A stretch of DNA of 64,000 nucleotides from JBNAVY01 sp049700195 (lineage in GTDB: Bacteria; Bacillota; Thermoanaerobacteria; Thermoanaerobacterales; Thermoanaerobacteraceae): the NCBI GenBank assembly GCA_049700195.1, contig JBNAVY010000005.1, positions 15,842 through 79,841 of the forward strand. The letters are read 5' to 3'. The number at the start of each line of letters is the position of its first letter. The first letter of the stretch is position 1. Shown piece after piece: positions 18,861-27,410 of this stretch. Both the position numbers and the translations under genes were made by a program. The notes under the pieces were generated by a model. It saw only the letters and a program-made list of their open reading frames with translations, made no database searches and had not been told where the DNA came from.

Positions 18861-18904
18861 TTTTTTATAGAAAATTAAATGACAGAAATTTAAGAGGTGA
18901 TCAG

Positions 18905-20077
18905 ATGTTTAAAAGAGTTGCCGTTATAGTTTTAGATAGTGTAGGTGCAGGGGAATTACCTGATGCTTATAAATTTGGAGATGAAGGTTCAAATACTTTA
19001 GGACATGTTACAGAGAAAACAGGAGTAAAACTAGAAAATATGGGAAGACTAGGTCTTGGGAATATACTACCTTTAAAAAGTGTTCCTGAAAATCCAAACG
19101 CTATTGGTGCATATGGTAAAATGGCAGAAAAATCTGCAGGTAAAGATACTACAACAGGTCATTGGGAAATAGCCGGGCTTATTACTGAGAAACCTTTTCC
19201 AACATTTCCAGATGGCTTTCCAAAAGAAATTATCGATAGATTTGAAAAAGAAACAGGAAGAAAAGTAATAGGTAACAAACCAGCTTCAGGAACAGAAATT
19301 ATTAAGGAATTAGGTGAAGAACACATAAAAACTGGTAATTTAATAGTGTATACTTCTGCGGACAGTGTTTTTCAGATTGCAGCCCATGAAGATATAGTGC
19401 CAATTAAAGAGCTTTATAAAATATGTGAAATTGCCAGGGGAATTTTATCAGGAGAAAATGCTGTTGGAAGAGTTATTGCACGTCCTTTTAATGGTACACC
19501 AGGTAATTTTAAGAGGACAGAGAATAGAAAGGATTTTTCACTAAAACCTTTTGAAGCAACAATATTGGACATATTAAAAGAAAACAATTATGAGGTTTTT
19601 GCTATTGGTAAAATCGAAGATATTTTTGCAGGTAGGGGCATTACAGATGTAGATCACACCAAAAACAATGAGGAAGGTATTACAGCAACTATAAAAGCCT
19701 TTGATACAGTCAAAGAAGGTCTTATTTTTACTAATTTAGTTGATTTTGATATGTTATACGGACATAGAAATGATGTTGAAGGCTATGCAAATGCACTTTT
19801 GCATTTTGATAACAGGCTTCCAGAAATTATCGATAAAATGACACAAGAAGATTTGCTTATAATTACAGCAGATCATGGCTGTGATCCTACCACAAAGAGT
19901 ACGGACCATTCAAGAGAATACGTACCTCTTTTAGTTTATAGTCCTAAAATGAAAAGTGGGTTTAATTTAGGTATTAGAAGTACCTACTCAGATATAGCAG
20001 CTACATTAGCTGATATATTCAATGTTGGACCTATAAAAAATGGCAGTTCTTTCTTACATCAACTGCCAATAGATTAA
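18905..20077 (+). CDS. deoB: Phosphopentomutase
   Basis: This alkaline-phosphatase-superfamily enzyme interconverts ribose (or deoxyribose) 1-phosphate and 5-phosphate, linking nucleoside phosphorolysis to the pentose phosphate route. The 390 residues fit the family. Metal-binding and catalytic motifs are present: VLDSVGAGELPDA at the N terminus, the phosphorylated threonine in GKDTTTGHWE, and DHGCDPTTKSTDHSREYVP near the C terminus. The start has a strong GAGGTGAT site and follows cdd by 44 bases without a terminator. Confidence 0.95.
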   Translation: MFKRVAVIVLDSVGAGELPDAYKFGDEGSNTLGHVTEKTGVKLENMGRLGLGNILPLKSVPENPNAIGAYGKMAEKSAGKDTTTGHWEIAGLITEKPFPTFPDGFPKEIIDRFEKETGRKVIGNKPASGTEIIKELGEEHIKTGNLIVYTSADSVFQIAAHEDIVPIKELYKICEIARGILSGENAVGRVIARPFNGTPGNFKRTENRKDFSLKPFEATILDILKENNYEVFAIGKIEDIFAGRGITDVDHTKNNEEGITATIKAFDTVKEGLIFTNLVDFDMLYGHRNDVEGYANALLHFDNRLPEIIDKMTQEDLLIITADHGCDPTTKSTDHSREYVPLLVYSPKMKSGFNLGIRSTYSDIAATLADIFNVGPIKNGSSFLHQLPID

Positions 20078-20089
20078 GGGGGTATTTTT

Positions 20090-21385
20090 ATGCGTATGTA
20101 TGATTTGATAATGAAAAAAAGAGATGGTGGTATTTTATCCAAAGAAGAAATAGATTTTATAATTTCATCTTATACAAAAGATTATTTACCAGATTATCAG
20201 ATGAGTGCCCTAGCAATGGCAATATACTTCAGAGGAATGACACCAGAAGAAACTGCAAATCTGACAATGGCAATGGCTCATTCTGGTGATGTTATGGATT
20301 TATCTCCAATAAAGGGGATTAAGGTAGATAAACATTCTACAGGTGGAGTTGCTGATACTACAACTTTGGTACTTGCGCCAATGGTATCAGCATGTGGTGC
20401 ACCTGTTGCAAAAATGTCCGGACGAGGGTTAGGACATACTGGCGGTACAATTGATAAGCTAGAGTCTATACCTGGAATGAAAGTTGAACTTTCAGAAGAA
20501 GAATTTATTGAAAATGTAAATAAACATGGGATTGCTGTAATTGGACAGACTAAAAATCTTACACCTGCTGATAAAAAGCTTTATGCATTAAGGGATGTTA
20601 CTGCAACCATTGATTCAATACCTCTTATTGCAAGCTCAATAATGAGCAAAAAAATAGCTTCAGGAGCTGATGGGATAGTTTTAGATGTTAAAGTAGGCAG
20701 AGGAGCTTTTATGAAAGATTTAGAAAGTGCAAAAACTTTAGCAGACTTAATGGTAAGTATTGGTAACTCGGTCGGAAGAAAAACTGTAGCACATGTAACC
20801 AATATGGATCAGCCTCTGGGACTGGCAATTGGCAATTCACTTGAGATTGTTGAAGCAATAGATGTATTAAAAGGAAATGGATCAAAGGACTTATTAGAAG
20901 TTTGCATGGTATTAGGTTCTGATATGTTAGAGATCGCAGGTATTGCAAAGAATAATAAGGAAGCAAGATCTATGTTGCAGGACGCTTTGGATAGCGGCAG
21001 AGCTTTAAATAAATTTAAAGAATTTATAATAGCTCAAGGCGGAGATGAAAGAGTTGTAGATGATATTAAGCTTTTACCGCAAGCAAAATATGTAAAATCA
21101 TGGGTTGCAGATAAAGATATTTACATTAAAGATTTAATGGCTCTTGATTTAGGCCTTATAGCAATGAAATTAGGAGCAGGACGTGAAAGAAAAGAAGATG
21201 TAATTGATTTAGCTGTTGGGATAATGCTTGGAGGAAAAGCAGGAGATGTTATAAAAAAAGGAGATCCAATTGCTACAATTTATGCTAATGATGAAGAAAA
21301 GCTAAAATGGGCATTAGAAGAAATCAAAAAATTTATTATTTTATCAGAAAGTCATGTTGAAAGACCTGTTTTGATATTTGCATAA
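20090..21385 (+). CDS. pdp: Pyrimidine-nucleoside phosphorylase
   Basis: A 431-residue phosphorylase that splits uridine, deoxyuridine or thymidine with phosphate into base and pentose 1-phosphate. The phosphate site KHSTGGVADTTTL and the following MSGRGLGHTGGTIDKLES block (about residues 80-125) are conserved, and the length matches the Pdp rather than the longer AMP-phosphorylase class. It is the last gene of the nucleoside operon. The stop codon lies inside the 5' arm of the terminator hairpin, and a predicted flagellar-type promoter begins where that hairpin ends. Confidence 0.94.
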   Translation: MRMYDLIMKKRDGGILSKEEIDFIISSYTKDYLPDYQMSALAMAIYFRGMTPEETANLTMAMAHSGDVMDLSPIKGIKVDKHSTGGVADTTTLVLAPMVSACGAPVAKMSGRGLGHTGGTIDKLESIPGMKVELSEEEFIENVNKHGIAVIGQTKNLTPADKKLYALRDVTATIDSIPLIASSIMSKKIASGADGIVLDVKVGRGAFMKDLESAKTLADLMVSIGNSVGRKTVAHVTNMDQPLGLAIGNSLEIVEAIDVLKGNGSKDLLEVCMVLGSDMLEIAGIAKNNKEARSMLQDALDSGRALNKFKEFIIAQGGDERVVDDIKLLPQAKYVKSWVADKDIYIKDLMALDLGLIAMKLGAGRERKEDVIDLAVGIMLGGKAGDVIKKGDPIATIYANDEEKLKWALEEIKKFIILSESHVERPVLIFA

Positions 21386-21427
21386 TGTAAAAGAGTGGTT
21401 CATTATAGTGAATCACTCTTTTACATT
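21384..21427 (+). terminator. Terminator of the nucleoside operon
   Basis: AATGTAAAAGAGTGGTTCA (21384-21402) pairs along its length with TGAATCACTCTTTTACATT (21409-21427), with one G-U pair and a six-base loop. The 5' arm overlaps the pdp stop codon by two bases. Confidence 0.8.
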
Positions 21428-21453
21428 AAAATTTTTTAGAATTAATTCGATAA
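21427..21453 (+). promoter_or_regulatory. Sigma-D (sigma-28, motility) type promoter
   Basis: TAAA (21427-21430), a 15-base spacer and TTCGATAA (21446-21453) match the flagellar/chemotaxis consensus TAAA-N15-GCCGATAA in 10 of 12 positions. It lies before the chemotaxis receptor gene, the kind of gene this sigma factor controls. Confidence 0.6.
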
Positions 21454-21500
21454 TATATTATAGTGACATAATTTCATTTTTGGAAGGGAGAAACTGTTAC

Positions 21501-23147
21501 ATGGCTAAAACTATTAGGGGTCAGCTCATCAGCTCTTTTATAATTATTGGAATTTTGACAGTTATTTTATCATTGACTGTCAATTTGGGGTTATTAAATA
21601 CAATTAAAAAAACAGAACAACTGAAAAAATATGTAGTAAACCAGGTTGTAAATGTATCAAATGCGCAAGTTCAAATCGCAATTTTGAGTGGCAATGTTCA
21701 AGAAAGCTTGAATAATTATATGCTTGGCAACTCAACAAGTTATTCAATGCAATCTTCTTTGGATCAAATGATTTCTAATATTTCTAATATTAAAAATACA
21801 TTATCTGAATATAAAAATGATGCAAATTATCAAAAGTTAAATAAAAATATTCAGGATGTAGAAGAAAATATTGATAGTCTTAAAAATACTATTAAAAGTT
21901 TATCTGAGAATTATAATCCTCAAACAGACAATGATAAAGCAGTAAGCATTACATATTTTTTAAGCCGTATACAAAGCGGAATAAATGATTTTAGTTCAAC
22001 ATATTCTCAAGGTTTTTTACCTACTTTTAGCAATATGGTAAAAGAAAATCAAAAAAATTTTTATATATCACTTTCTGTTAGTGTTTTAACTATAATTTTA
22101 ATAATAATTTATGCCTTAATAATTATTAAAAGATTAAAAAAATTCGCAAATCTTATAAATAGTGAAGTTTTAAATGCTATGAATCAGTCAGAAAATATTA
22201 TGAATTATTCTTCTGAAATAAAAGAGCAATCAGAAGAAAACACAAACAATCTTATTTCTTCAAAAAAAGGCTTGGAAGATTTAGTTGAAGGAATTAATAT
22301 GATCTCAGAAAATGTTAATGGGGTAGTTGAATCAATAACATTTGTATCAGGGACAAATGAAGGTTTAACAGAGGTATCTGATAAACTTATGAGAAATATG
22401 AATGAGGCAATGAATAAAATAAGAGAAATAGAAGAAAGCACAGATGATAAAGGTAATCAAGTGAAAAAACTTATTGAGACTTTAAAAAGTAATTTAGAAA
22501 ATTCAATATCCACGTCTAATGAATTAAAAGAACTGGATAAAAAGATGGGAGGTATTAAGGATATTTTATTTTCTATTTCAGATATTGCTGAGCAGACAAA
22601 TTTATTAGCTTTAAATGCTGCAATAGAAGCTGCAAGAGCTGGTGAAAATGGCAAGGGATTTGCTGTAGTTGCTGATGAAATAAGGAAGTTAGCTGCACAG
22701 TCAACAAATAGTGTCGAAAAGATTGGAATTATAATTGAGAGTTTAATAGATTTTACAAAAAATACAGTAGATAATGTTATAAAAGATATCAATTTTTCTG
22801 CAAAAGCATCAAAAGATGTAGACAAGGTTTTAGATATTTTCAAAGAGACCAGAGAAGGTTTTAATGAAGTCGCAGAAATTATCAGTAATATTTCTTTAGC
22901 TGCTGAGGAAACAGCGGTAGGATCAGCAGAAACTTTAAAAGCTGTTAAAAAAGTTATGGAAGCATCTGAAAATATATCAGCACAGACAGAAGAACTACTT
23001 GCATCTTCACAGCAGTTACTTGCAGAAATTAATATAGTTGATGAAAATAATCTAAAAAATTTAGAAAATATAAAGAAACAGGTAGAATACACAGAAGAGC
23101 AAAAAATTAATATGCAGAAAATTACTAAAATAAGTGTTCAATTATAA
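21501..23147 (+). CDS. Methyl-accepting chemotaxis protein
   Basis: A full-length receptor of 548 residues. A first membrane helix (about 9-31), a helical extracellular sensor region (about 35-185, four-helix-bundle type) and a second helix (about 188-210) are followed by a long cytoplasmic coiled coil. The hairpin tip is canonical: EQTNLLALNAAIEAARAGE and GFAVVADEIRKLA. A typical HAMP domain is not obvious in the short segment after the second helix. The in-frame reading extends upstream to 21378, but GGAAGGGA before the ATG at 21501 fixes the start. The sigma-D-like promoter upstream supports motility control. The ligand is unknown. Confidence 0.92.
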   Translation: MAKTIRGQLISSFIIIGILTVILSLTVNLGLLNTIKKTEQLKKYVVNQVVNVSNAQVQIAILSGNVQESLNNYMLGNSTSYSMQSSLDQMISNISNIKNTLSEYKNDANYQKLNKNIQDVEENIDSLKNTIKSLSENYNPQTDNDKAVSITYFLSRIQSGINDFSSTYSQGFLPTFSNMVKENQKNFYISLSVSVLTIILIIIYALIIIKRLKKFANLINSEVLNAMNQSENIMNYSSEIKEQSEENTNNLISSKKGLEDLVEGINMISENVNGVVESITFVSGTNEGLTEVSDKLMRNMNEAMNKIREIEESTDDKGNQVKKLIETLKSNLENSISTSNELKELDKKMGGIKDILFSISDIAEQTNLLALNAAIEAARAGENGKGFAVVADEIRKLAAQSTNSVEKIGIIIESLIDFTKNTVDNVIKDINFSAKASKDVDKVLDIFKETREGFNEVAEIISNISLAAEETAVGSAETLKAVKKVMEASENISAQTEELLASSQQLLAEINIVDENNLKNLENIKKQVEYTEEQKINMQKITKISVQL

Positions 23148-23150
23148 TAA

Positions 23151-23179
23151 TTGACATTAGATATAAAATAATATAAAAT
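23151..23179 (+). promoter_or_regulatory. Predicted sigma-A promoter of the chimera gene
   Basis: TTGACA (23151-23156) and TAAAAT (23174-23179) are 17 bases apart, a near-consensus promoter. Transcription would start near 23186, just before the antiterminator-like leader. Confidence 0.6.
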
Positions 23180-23192
23180 TTATATAATAGCA

Positions 23193-23247
23193 TGTAACCG
23201 TAAGGGCATAAGCTGGTAAGCAGTATTAATTACTCTTTACCAGCTTA
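23193..23247 (+). promoter_or_regulatory. Leader resembling a RAT antiterminator overlapping a hairpin
   Basis: The segment TGTAACCGTAAGGGCATAAGC (written here by halves: TGTAACCGTAA and GGGCATAAGC, 23193-23213) resembles the ribonucleic antiterminator sites of LicT/GlcT-type proteins, which have the form TGTTAC, a stem, then GGCATGAG or GGCAAAACC. Its last bases overlap the 5' arm of an 11-bp perfect hairpin, TAAGCTGGTAA (23209-23219) with TTACCAGCTTA (23237-23247). Overlap of antiterminator and terminator is the hallmark of this control. The hairpin is followed by AAAATTTT rather than a clean U run, so its strength as a terminator is doubtful. Confidence 0.5.
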
Positions 23248-23271
23248 AAATTTTAAAAGGAGGTATTTATA

Positions 23272-24150
23272 ATGAAGAGAATATTTGAACTAACCAGACA
23301 AGACATTGAAAAAATCACAAAAAGACAATTGATTGAAACAATAAAGACATCTGAAGGAAGAACTGTTATGGCTGAAACGGTTATAACAGTACCCTCTTTA
23401 ATTTATGGAGTATCTAATCTAGAACTTGCAGCAGCATTTGGCAGCGATATGGTAACATTAAATCTTTTTGATTTTAACAACCCATTTATTTTTGGACTGG
23501 ATGACTTAAAATTAAATTTAGCAAATGGATTACTTGATTTTCAGAAAATAATTGAAATTTCGCGTAAAAACTATGAAGATTTAAACTACATAAAAAAAAT
23601 AAAAAATATTGTAGGGAGATTTATAGGTGTCAATTTGGAACCTGTACCTGAAGAAATAGAATATATTTATGGCAGACGTTTAAATAAAGATAATTTAAAA
23701 AAGGCTGATGATTACAATATTGCATTAAAAGCGTTAGAATTGATAAATCAAAGGCTTAATATTTTACTACCCGAAGATGAAGCAGGTTTTATAGCACTTC
23801 ACTTGCATGCTGCTTTAGAAAATGCTGGTTTATCAAATACTTTAAAAAATGCTAGACTTGTATCTCAATTAGTGTTAACAATTGAAAGCCACCTAGGAAA
23901 ACATATTGATAGAGATTCGATTGATTATCTAAGACTTGTAACTCACCTGCGTTTTGCTGTTGATAGATTAGAAAAAAATGCTCCTGTGGTAAATGAACTT
24001 CTGCTTCCTATAAAGAAAAAATTTAAAAGAGCTTATAATATAGCAATGGATGTGTCAAAAGTAATAGAAAATACGTTAGAAAAGGAAGTTCCTGAAGAAG
24101 AAATTGGATATATTGCAATACACATTCAACGATTAATCAATACTATTTAA
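23272..24150 (+). CDS. Chimera of half a phosphonomutase-like domain and PTS-regulation domains
   Basis: A 292-residue protein with an unexpected architecture. Residues 1-148 follow the N-terminal half of the PEP-phosphonomutase-like family often encoded beside PTS genes (KTSEGRTVMAETV, ELAAAFGSDMVTLNLFD, GRFIGVNLEPVPEE). From about 149 the sequence becomes the second half of a PTS-regulation domain (ALKALELINQRLNILLPEDE then AGFIALH, with H177). A complete second PRD follows (about 190-290, with H225 in VTHLRFA and H284 in GYIAIH). The RNA-binding CAT domain of LicT/GlcT antiterminators and the first histidine of PRD1 are missing, as is the second half of the barrel. The frame is open throughout, with a good AAAAGGAGG site. 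Family assignments are from memory of motifs. The function is unknown; it may be a PTS-phosphorylated sensor or a deletion fusion. Confidence 0.75.
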   Translation: MKRIFELTRQDIEKITKRQLIETIKTSEGRTVMAETVITVPSLIYGVSNLELAAAFGSDMVTLNLFDFNNPFIFGLDDLKLNLANGLLDFQKIIEISRKNYEDLNYIKKIKNIVGRFIGVNLEPVPEEIEYIYGRRLNKDNLKKADDYNIALKALELINQRLNILLPEDEAGFIALHLHAALENAGLSNTLKNARLVSQLVLTIESHLGKHIDRDSIDYLRLVTHLRFAVDRLEKNAPVVNELLLPIKKKFKRAYNIAMDVSKVIENTLEKEVPEEEIGYIAIHIQRLINTI

Positions 24151-24151
24151 C

Positions 24152-24186
24152 AAACCCGAATTAAAATTAATTTTAGTTCGGGTTTT
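24152..24186 (+). terminator. Terminator after the chimera gene
   Basis: AAACCCGAA (24152-24160) pairs with TTCGGGTTT (24177-24185), starting one base after the stop codon. T-rich sequence follows. Confidence 0.8.
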
Positions 24187-24219
24187 GCAATTTTTGTGAT
24201 ATAAAATTGCAAAATACTA

Positions 24220-24248
24220 TTGACTTTATAAGTGGTTACATATAAAAT
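24220..24248 (+). promoter_or_regulatory. Predicted sigma-A promoter of the nifV-like/aconitase operon
   Basis: TTGACT (24220-24225) and TAAAAT (24243-24248) are 17 bases apart, 32 bases before the start codon. Confidence 0.6.
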
Positions 24249-24280
24249 AATTTGTAAAGAGTTTTGAAGGAGGAAGCATT

Positions 24281-25429
24281 ATGTCTTTTAAAAAGAATAA
24301 AAATGTATATATAGTTGATACAACTTTGAGGGATGGTGAGCAAACAGCAGGTGTTGTATTTGCAAATAATGAAAAAATCAGAATTGCGAAAATGTTAGAT
24401 GAAATCGGTGTTGATCAATTAGAAGTTGGAATACCTACAATGGGAGGAGATGAAAAAGAAACAATAGCTAAAATTGCTAAACTTGGTCTTAACGCAAGTA
24501 TTATGGCATGGAACAGGGCTGTAGTAAAAGATGTTGAAGAATCTTTAGAATGTGGTGTTGATGCTGTTGCAATTTCTGTTTCTACATCAGACATTCATAT
24601 TGAACATAAACTTAAAAAAACAAGGCAGTGGGTATTGGATAATATGGCCTTAGCAACTAGTTTTGCTAAGAGAGAAGGGGTTTATATTTCAGTAAATGCA
24701 GAAGATGCTTCAAGAACAGACATGAATTTTCTTATTGAATTTGCTAAATATGCAAAACAGGCAGGGGCAGATCGATTAAGGTTTTGTGATACTGTAGGTT
24801 TTTTAGATCCTTTTAAAACATATGACATGATAAGAGCAATTAAAGAAGCTGTTGAGATTGATATTGAAATGCATACCCACAATGATTTTGGTATGGCTAC
24901 TGCAAATGCTCTTGCAGGTATGAGAGCCGGTGCGAATTTTATAGGAGTAACAGTAAATGGTTTAGGAGAAAGAGCTGGGAATGCTGCTTTAGAAGAGGTT
25001 GTAATGGCATTAAAACATGTTTATAAAATGGATATCGGTGTTGACACTACAAAGTTTAGAGAGCTTTCAGAGTATGTTTCGCAAGCTTCTGGAAGGCAAC
25101 TTCCTTCCTGGAAAGCCATTGTTGGAACAAATGTCTTTGCACATGAATCAGGTATTCATGTAGATGGAGCACTTAAAAATCCGCATACTTATGAAATTTT
25201 TGATCCTGATGAAGTTGGTCTGGAACGACAGATTGTTATTGGAAAACATTCTGGTACAGCAGCACTTATAAATAAATTTAAAGAATATGGCAGAATTTTA
25301 ACTACAGATGAAGCAAATCAATTACTGCCTTATGTTAGAAAACTTGCAATTCAGTTAAAAAGACCTTTATTTGACAAAGAGGTAATTTATTTATATGAAG
25401 ATTATATAAAAAATAAAGAGGTTGTATAA
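24281..25429 (+). CDS. Homocitrate synthase-type enzyme (NifV / Re-citrate synthase family)
   Basis: A 382-residue DRE-TIM enzyme that condenses acetyl-CoA with a 2-oxoacid. The signature DTTLRDGEQTAGVVF (residues 13-27), the metal-binding HTHNDFGMATANALAG block and the NGLGERAGNAALEEV segment place it with NifV homocitrate synthases rather than with longer isopropylmalate synthases, which carry a C-terminal leucine-sensing domain absent here. No nitrogenase genes are nearby, so a FeMo-cofactor role is not supported. The aconitase gene 21 bases downstream suggests either citrate formation for glutamate synthesis, as by the homologous Re-citrate synthase of Clostridium kluyveri, or 2-oxoadipate formation. 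Sequence alone does not decide between oxaloacetate and 2-oxoglutarate as substrate. Confidence 0.8.
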   Translation: MSFKKNKNVYIVDTTLRDGEQTAGVVFANNEKIRIAKMLDEIGVDQLEVGIPTMGGDEKETIAKIAKLGLNASIMAWNRAVVKDVEESLECGVDAVAISVSTSDIHIEHKLKKTRQWVLDNMALATSFAKREGVYISVNAEDASRTDMNFLIEFAKYAKQAGADRLRFCDTVGFLDPFKTYDMIRAIKEAVEIDIEMHTHNDFGMATANALAGMRAGANFIGVTVNGLGERAGNAALEEVVMALKHVYKMDIGVDTTKFRELSEYVSQASGRQLPSWKAIVGTNVFAHESGIHVDGALKNPHTYEIFDPDEVGLERQIVIGKHSGTAALINKFKEYGRILTTDEANQLLPYVRKLAIQLKRPLFDKEVIYLYEDYIKNKEVV

Positions 25430-25450
25430 TATTCTACAGGAGTGAAGCTA

Positions 25451-27364
25451 ATGAATATTACAGAAAAAATTCTTTCAGAACATATTTTTGATGGAATATT
25501 GAAAAAGGGTGAAGAAATTGCTATTAAAATAGATCAAACACTAACACAGGATTCTACAGGGACTATGGCATATTTACAGTTGGAAGCTCTTGGTATTGAC
25601 AAGGTAAAAACTGAACTTTCTATTGCATATGTTGACCATAACATGTTGCAGGAAGGATTTGAAAATGCAGATGATCATAAATATATACAAACAGTAGCTG
25701 CAAAACACGGGATATATTATTCAAGGCCAGGAAATGGCATTTGTCATCAAGTCCACCTTGAAAGATTTGGCATTCCAGGTAAAACGCTTTTGGGCTCTGA
25801 CAGTCATACACCGACAGCTGGAGGTATAGGAATGCTTGCTATAGGTGCAGGAGGGCTTGATGTTGCTCTTGCAATGGCAGGAGAACCTTATAGAATAGTA
25901 ATGCCTTCTATTGTTAATGTTAAATTAAAAGGTAGATTAAATCCTTGGGTGTCAGCAAAAGATATAATTTTGGAGTTATTAAGGAGATTAACAGTAAAAG
26001 GGGGTATTGGCAAAATATTTGAATATACTGGAGATGGAGTAAGGTATTTGTCTGTACCTGAAAGAGCAACAATAACCAATATGGGAGCAGAATTAGGTGC
26101 AACTACATCAATTTTTCCATCTGATGACATAACATATGAATTTTTAAAAGCACAAGGGCGTGAAAATTCATTTAGACCATTATATGCTGATGCGGATTCC
26201 GAATATGATGAAATTATAGAAATAAACTTAGATGAACTAGAACCAATGATTGCATTACCACATAGTCCTGATAATGTTATTAAAGTGAAGGATGCAGGAA
26301 ATTTAAAAATAGATCAGGTTGCTATAGGTTCATGCACGAATTCATCCTATGATGATTTAATGAAAGTTGCTGCAATATTAAAAGGAAAAACGATACCAGA
26401 AAATGTAAGTCTTGTTATATCGCCTGGTTCTAGGCAAGTACTTAATATGTTGGCTAAAAACGGCGCACTTTCAGATCTTATATCAGCAGGTGCAAGAATA
26501 CTGGAAAGTGCTTGTGGGCCTTGTATTGGTATGGGACAAGCCCCTGCGACAGGAGCAATTTCTATTAGGACTTTTAATAGAAACTTTTATGGAAGGAGTG
26601 GTACAAAAACAGCTTCTGTATATCTTGTAAGCCCTGAAGTTGCAGCAGTATCAGCTATTAAAGGTTATATAGTGGATCCTAGAGAATTTGGTAAAATGCC
26701 AGTCATAAATAAAATAGAAAAATTTGATATAAATGATAATATGATAATTAAACCACCTGATGATATTAATAATATTGAAGTGATAAGAGGCCCTAATATT
26801 AAGCCCTTTCCTCTGAATACGCCGATTTCAGATTTAGAAAAAAGAGTATTAATTAAGGTAAAAGATAACATAACTACAGATCATATAATGCCATCAAACG
26901 CAAAGCTTCTGCCACTTCGTTCGAATATACCTGAGCTATCTAAACACTGTTTTGAAACAATTGATATTGATTTTAGCAAAAGGGCTATGGAATGGGGTGG
27001 AGGAATAATTATAGCTGGAAGTAATTATGGACAAGGTTCAAGTCGTGAACATGCAGCATTAGCTCCACTTCAACTAGGTGTAAAGGCTGTAATAGCAAAG
27101 TCATTTGCTAGAATACACAAGGCGAATTTAATCAATAGTGGAATATTGCCTCTAGTATTTATAAATGATGCTGATTACGAAAATATTCATGTTGGAGATA
27201 TTTTGAAGATTGAAAATATTTCTCAACAGATAGAAAAAAGTGATATTATAAAAGTTTTTAATTTAACAAATAATATAGAGTTTAAAGTAAATCTTGATGT
27301 ATCGGAAAGAAATAAAAAAATTTTGTTGGCAGGTGGATTAATAAATTATGTAAAAAATAAATAA
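25451..27364 (+). CDS. Aconitase / homoaconitase family hydratase
   Basis: A 637-residue 4Fe-4S hydro-lyase in one chain. The three cluster cysteines lie in GSCTNSS and in ACGPCIGMG; the substrate-binding SDSHTPTAGGIGMLAIGAGG is near residue 115. The C-terminal swivel domain has DHIMPSNAKLLP and GSNYGQGSSREHAAL. The size fits the shorter (about 640 residues) bacterial aconitase type, not the 850-900-residue AcnA/AcnB. The ATG at 25451 is set by the AGGAG eight bases upstream. It probably isomerises the product of the upstream synthase (citrate or homocitrate). No isocitrate or homoisocitrate dehydrogenase gene is adjacent; a terminator follows. Confidence 0.87.
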   Translation: MNITEKILSEHIFDGILKKGEEIAIKIDQTLTQDSTGTMAYLQLEALGIDKVKTELSIAYVDHNMLQEGFENADDHKYIQTVAAKHGIYYSRPGNGICHQVHLERFGIPGKTLLGSDSHTPTAGGIGMLAIGAGGLDVALAMAGEPYRIVMPSIVNVKLKGRLNPWVSAKDIILELLRRLTVKGGIGKIFEYTGDGVRYLSVPERATITNMGAELGATTSIFPSDDITYEFLKAQGRENSFRPLYADADSEYDEIIEINLDELEPMIALPHSPDNVIKVKDAGNLKIDQVAIGSCTNSSYDDLMKVAAILKGKTIPENVSLVISPGSRQVLNMLAKNGALSDLISAGARILESACGPCIGMGQAPATGAISIRTFNRNFYGRSGTKTASVYLVSPEVAAVSAIKGYIVDPREFGKMPVINKIEKFDINDNMIIKPPDDINNIEVIRGPNIKPFPLNTPISDLEKRVLIKVKDNITTDHIMPSNAKLLPLRSNIPELSKHCFETIDIDFSKRAMEWGGGIIIAGSNYGQGSSREHAALAPLQLGVKAVIAKSFARIHKANLINSGILPLVFINDADYENIHVGDILKIENISQQIEKSDIIKVFNLTNNIEFKVNLDVSERNKKILLAGGLINYVKNK

Positions 27365-27410
27365 AATAAAAGCAGCATTATATCATATGATGTAATGCTG
27401 CTTTTATTTT
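27363..27410 (+). terminator. Terminator after the aconitase gene
   Basis: AAAATAAAAGCAGCATTA (27363-27380) pairs with TAATGCTGCTTTTATTTT (27393-27410). The 5' arm overlaps the stop codon. Confidence 0.88.

Noticed and set aside
22457..23092. Open frame of 211 codons on the minus strand opposite the chemotaxis receptor
   Set aside because: Its Ser/Ala/Ile-rich sequence is the usual shadow of a coiled-coil gene; there is no ribosome-binding site.
24281..27364. Nitrogen-fixation island suggested by the nifV-like gene
   Set aside because: No nifHDK, nifB or nifE/N genes are nearby, and the adjoining gene is an aconitase.
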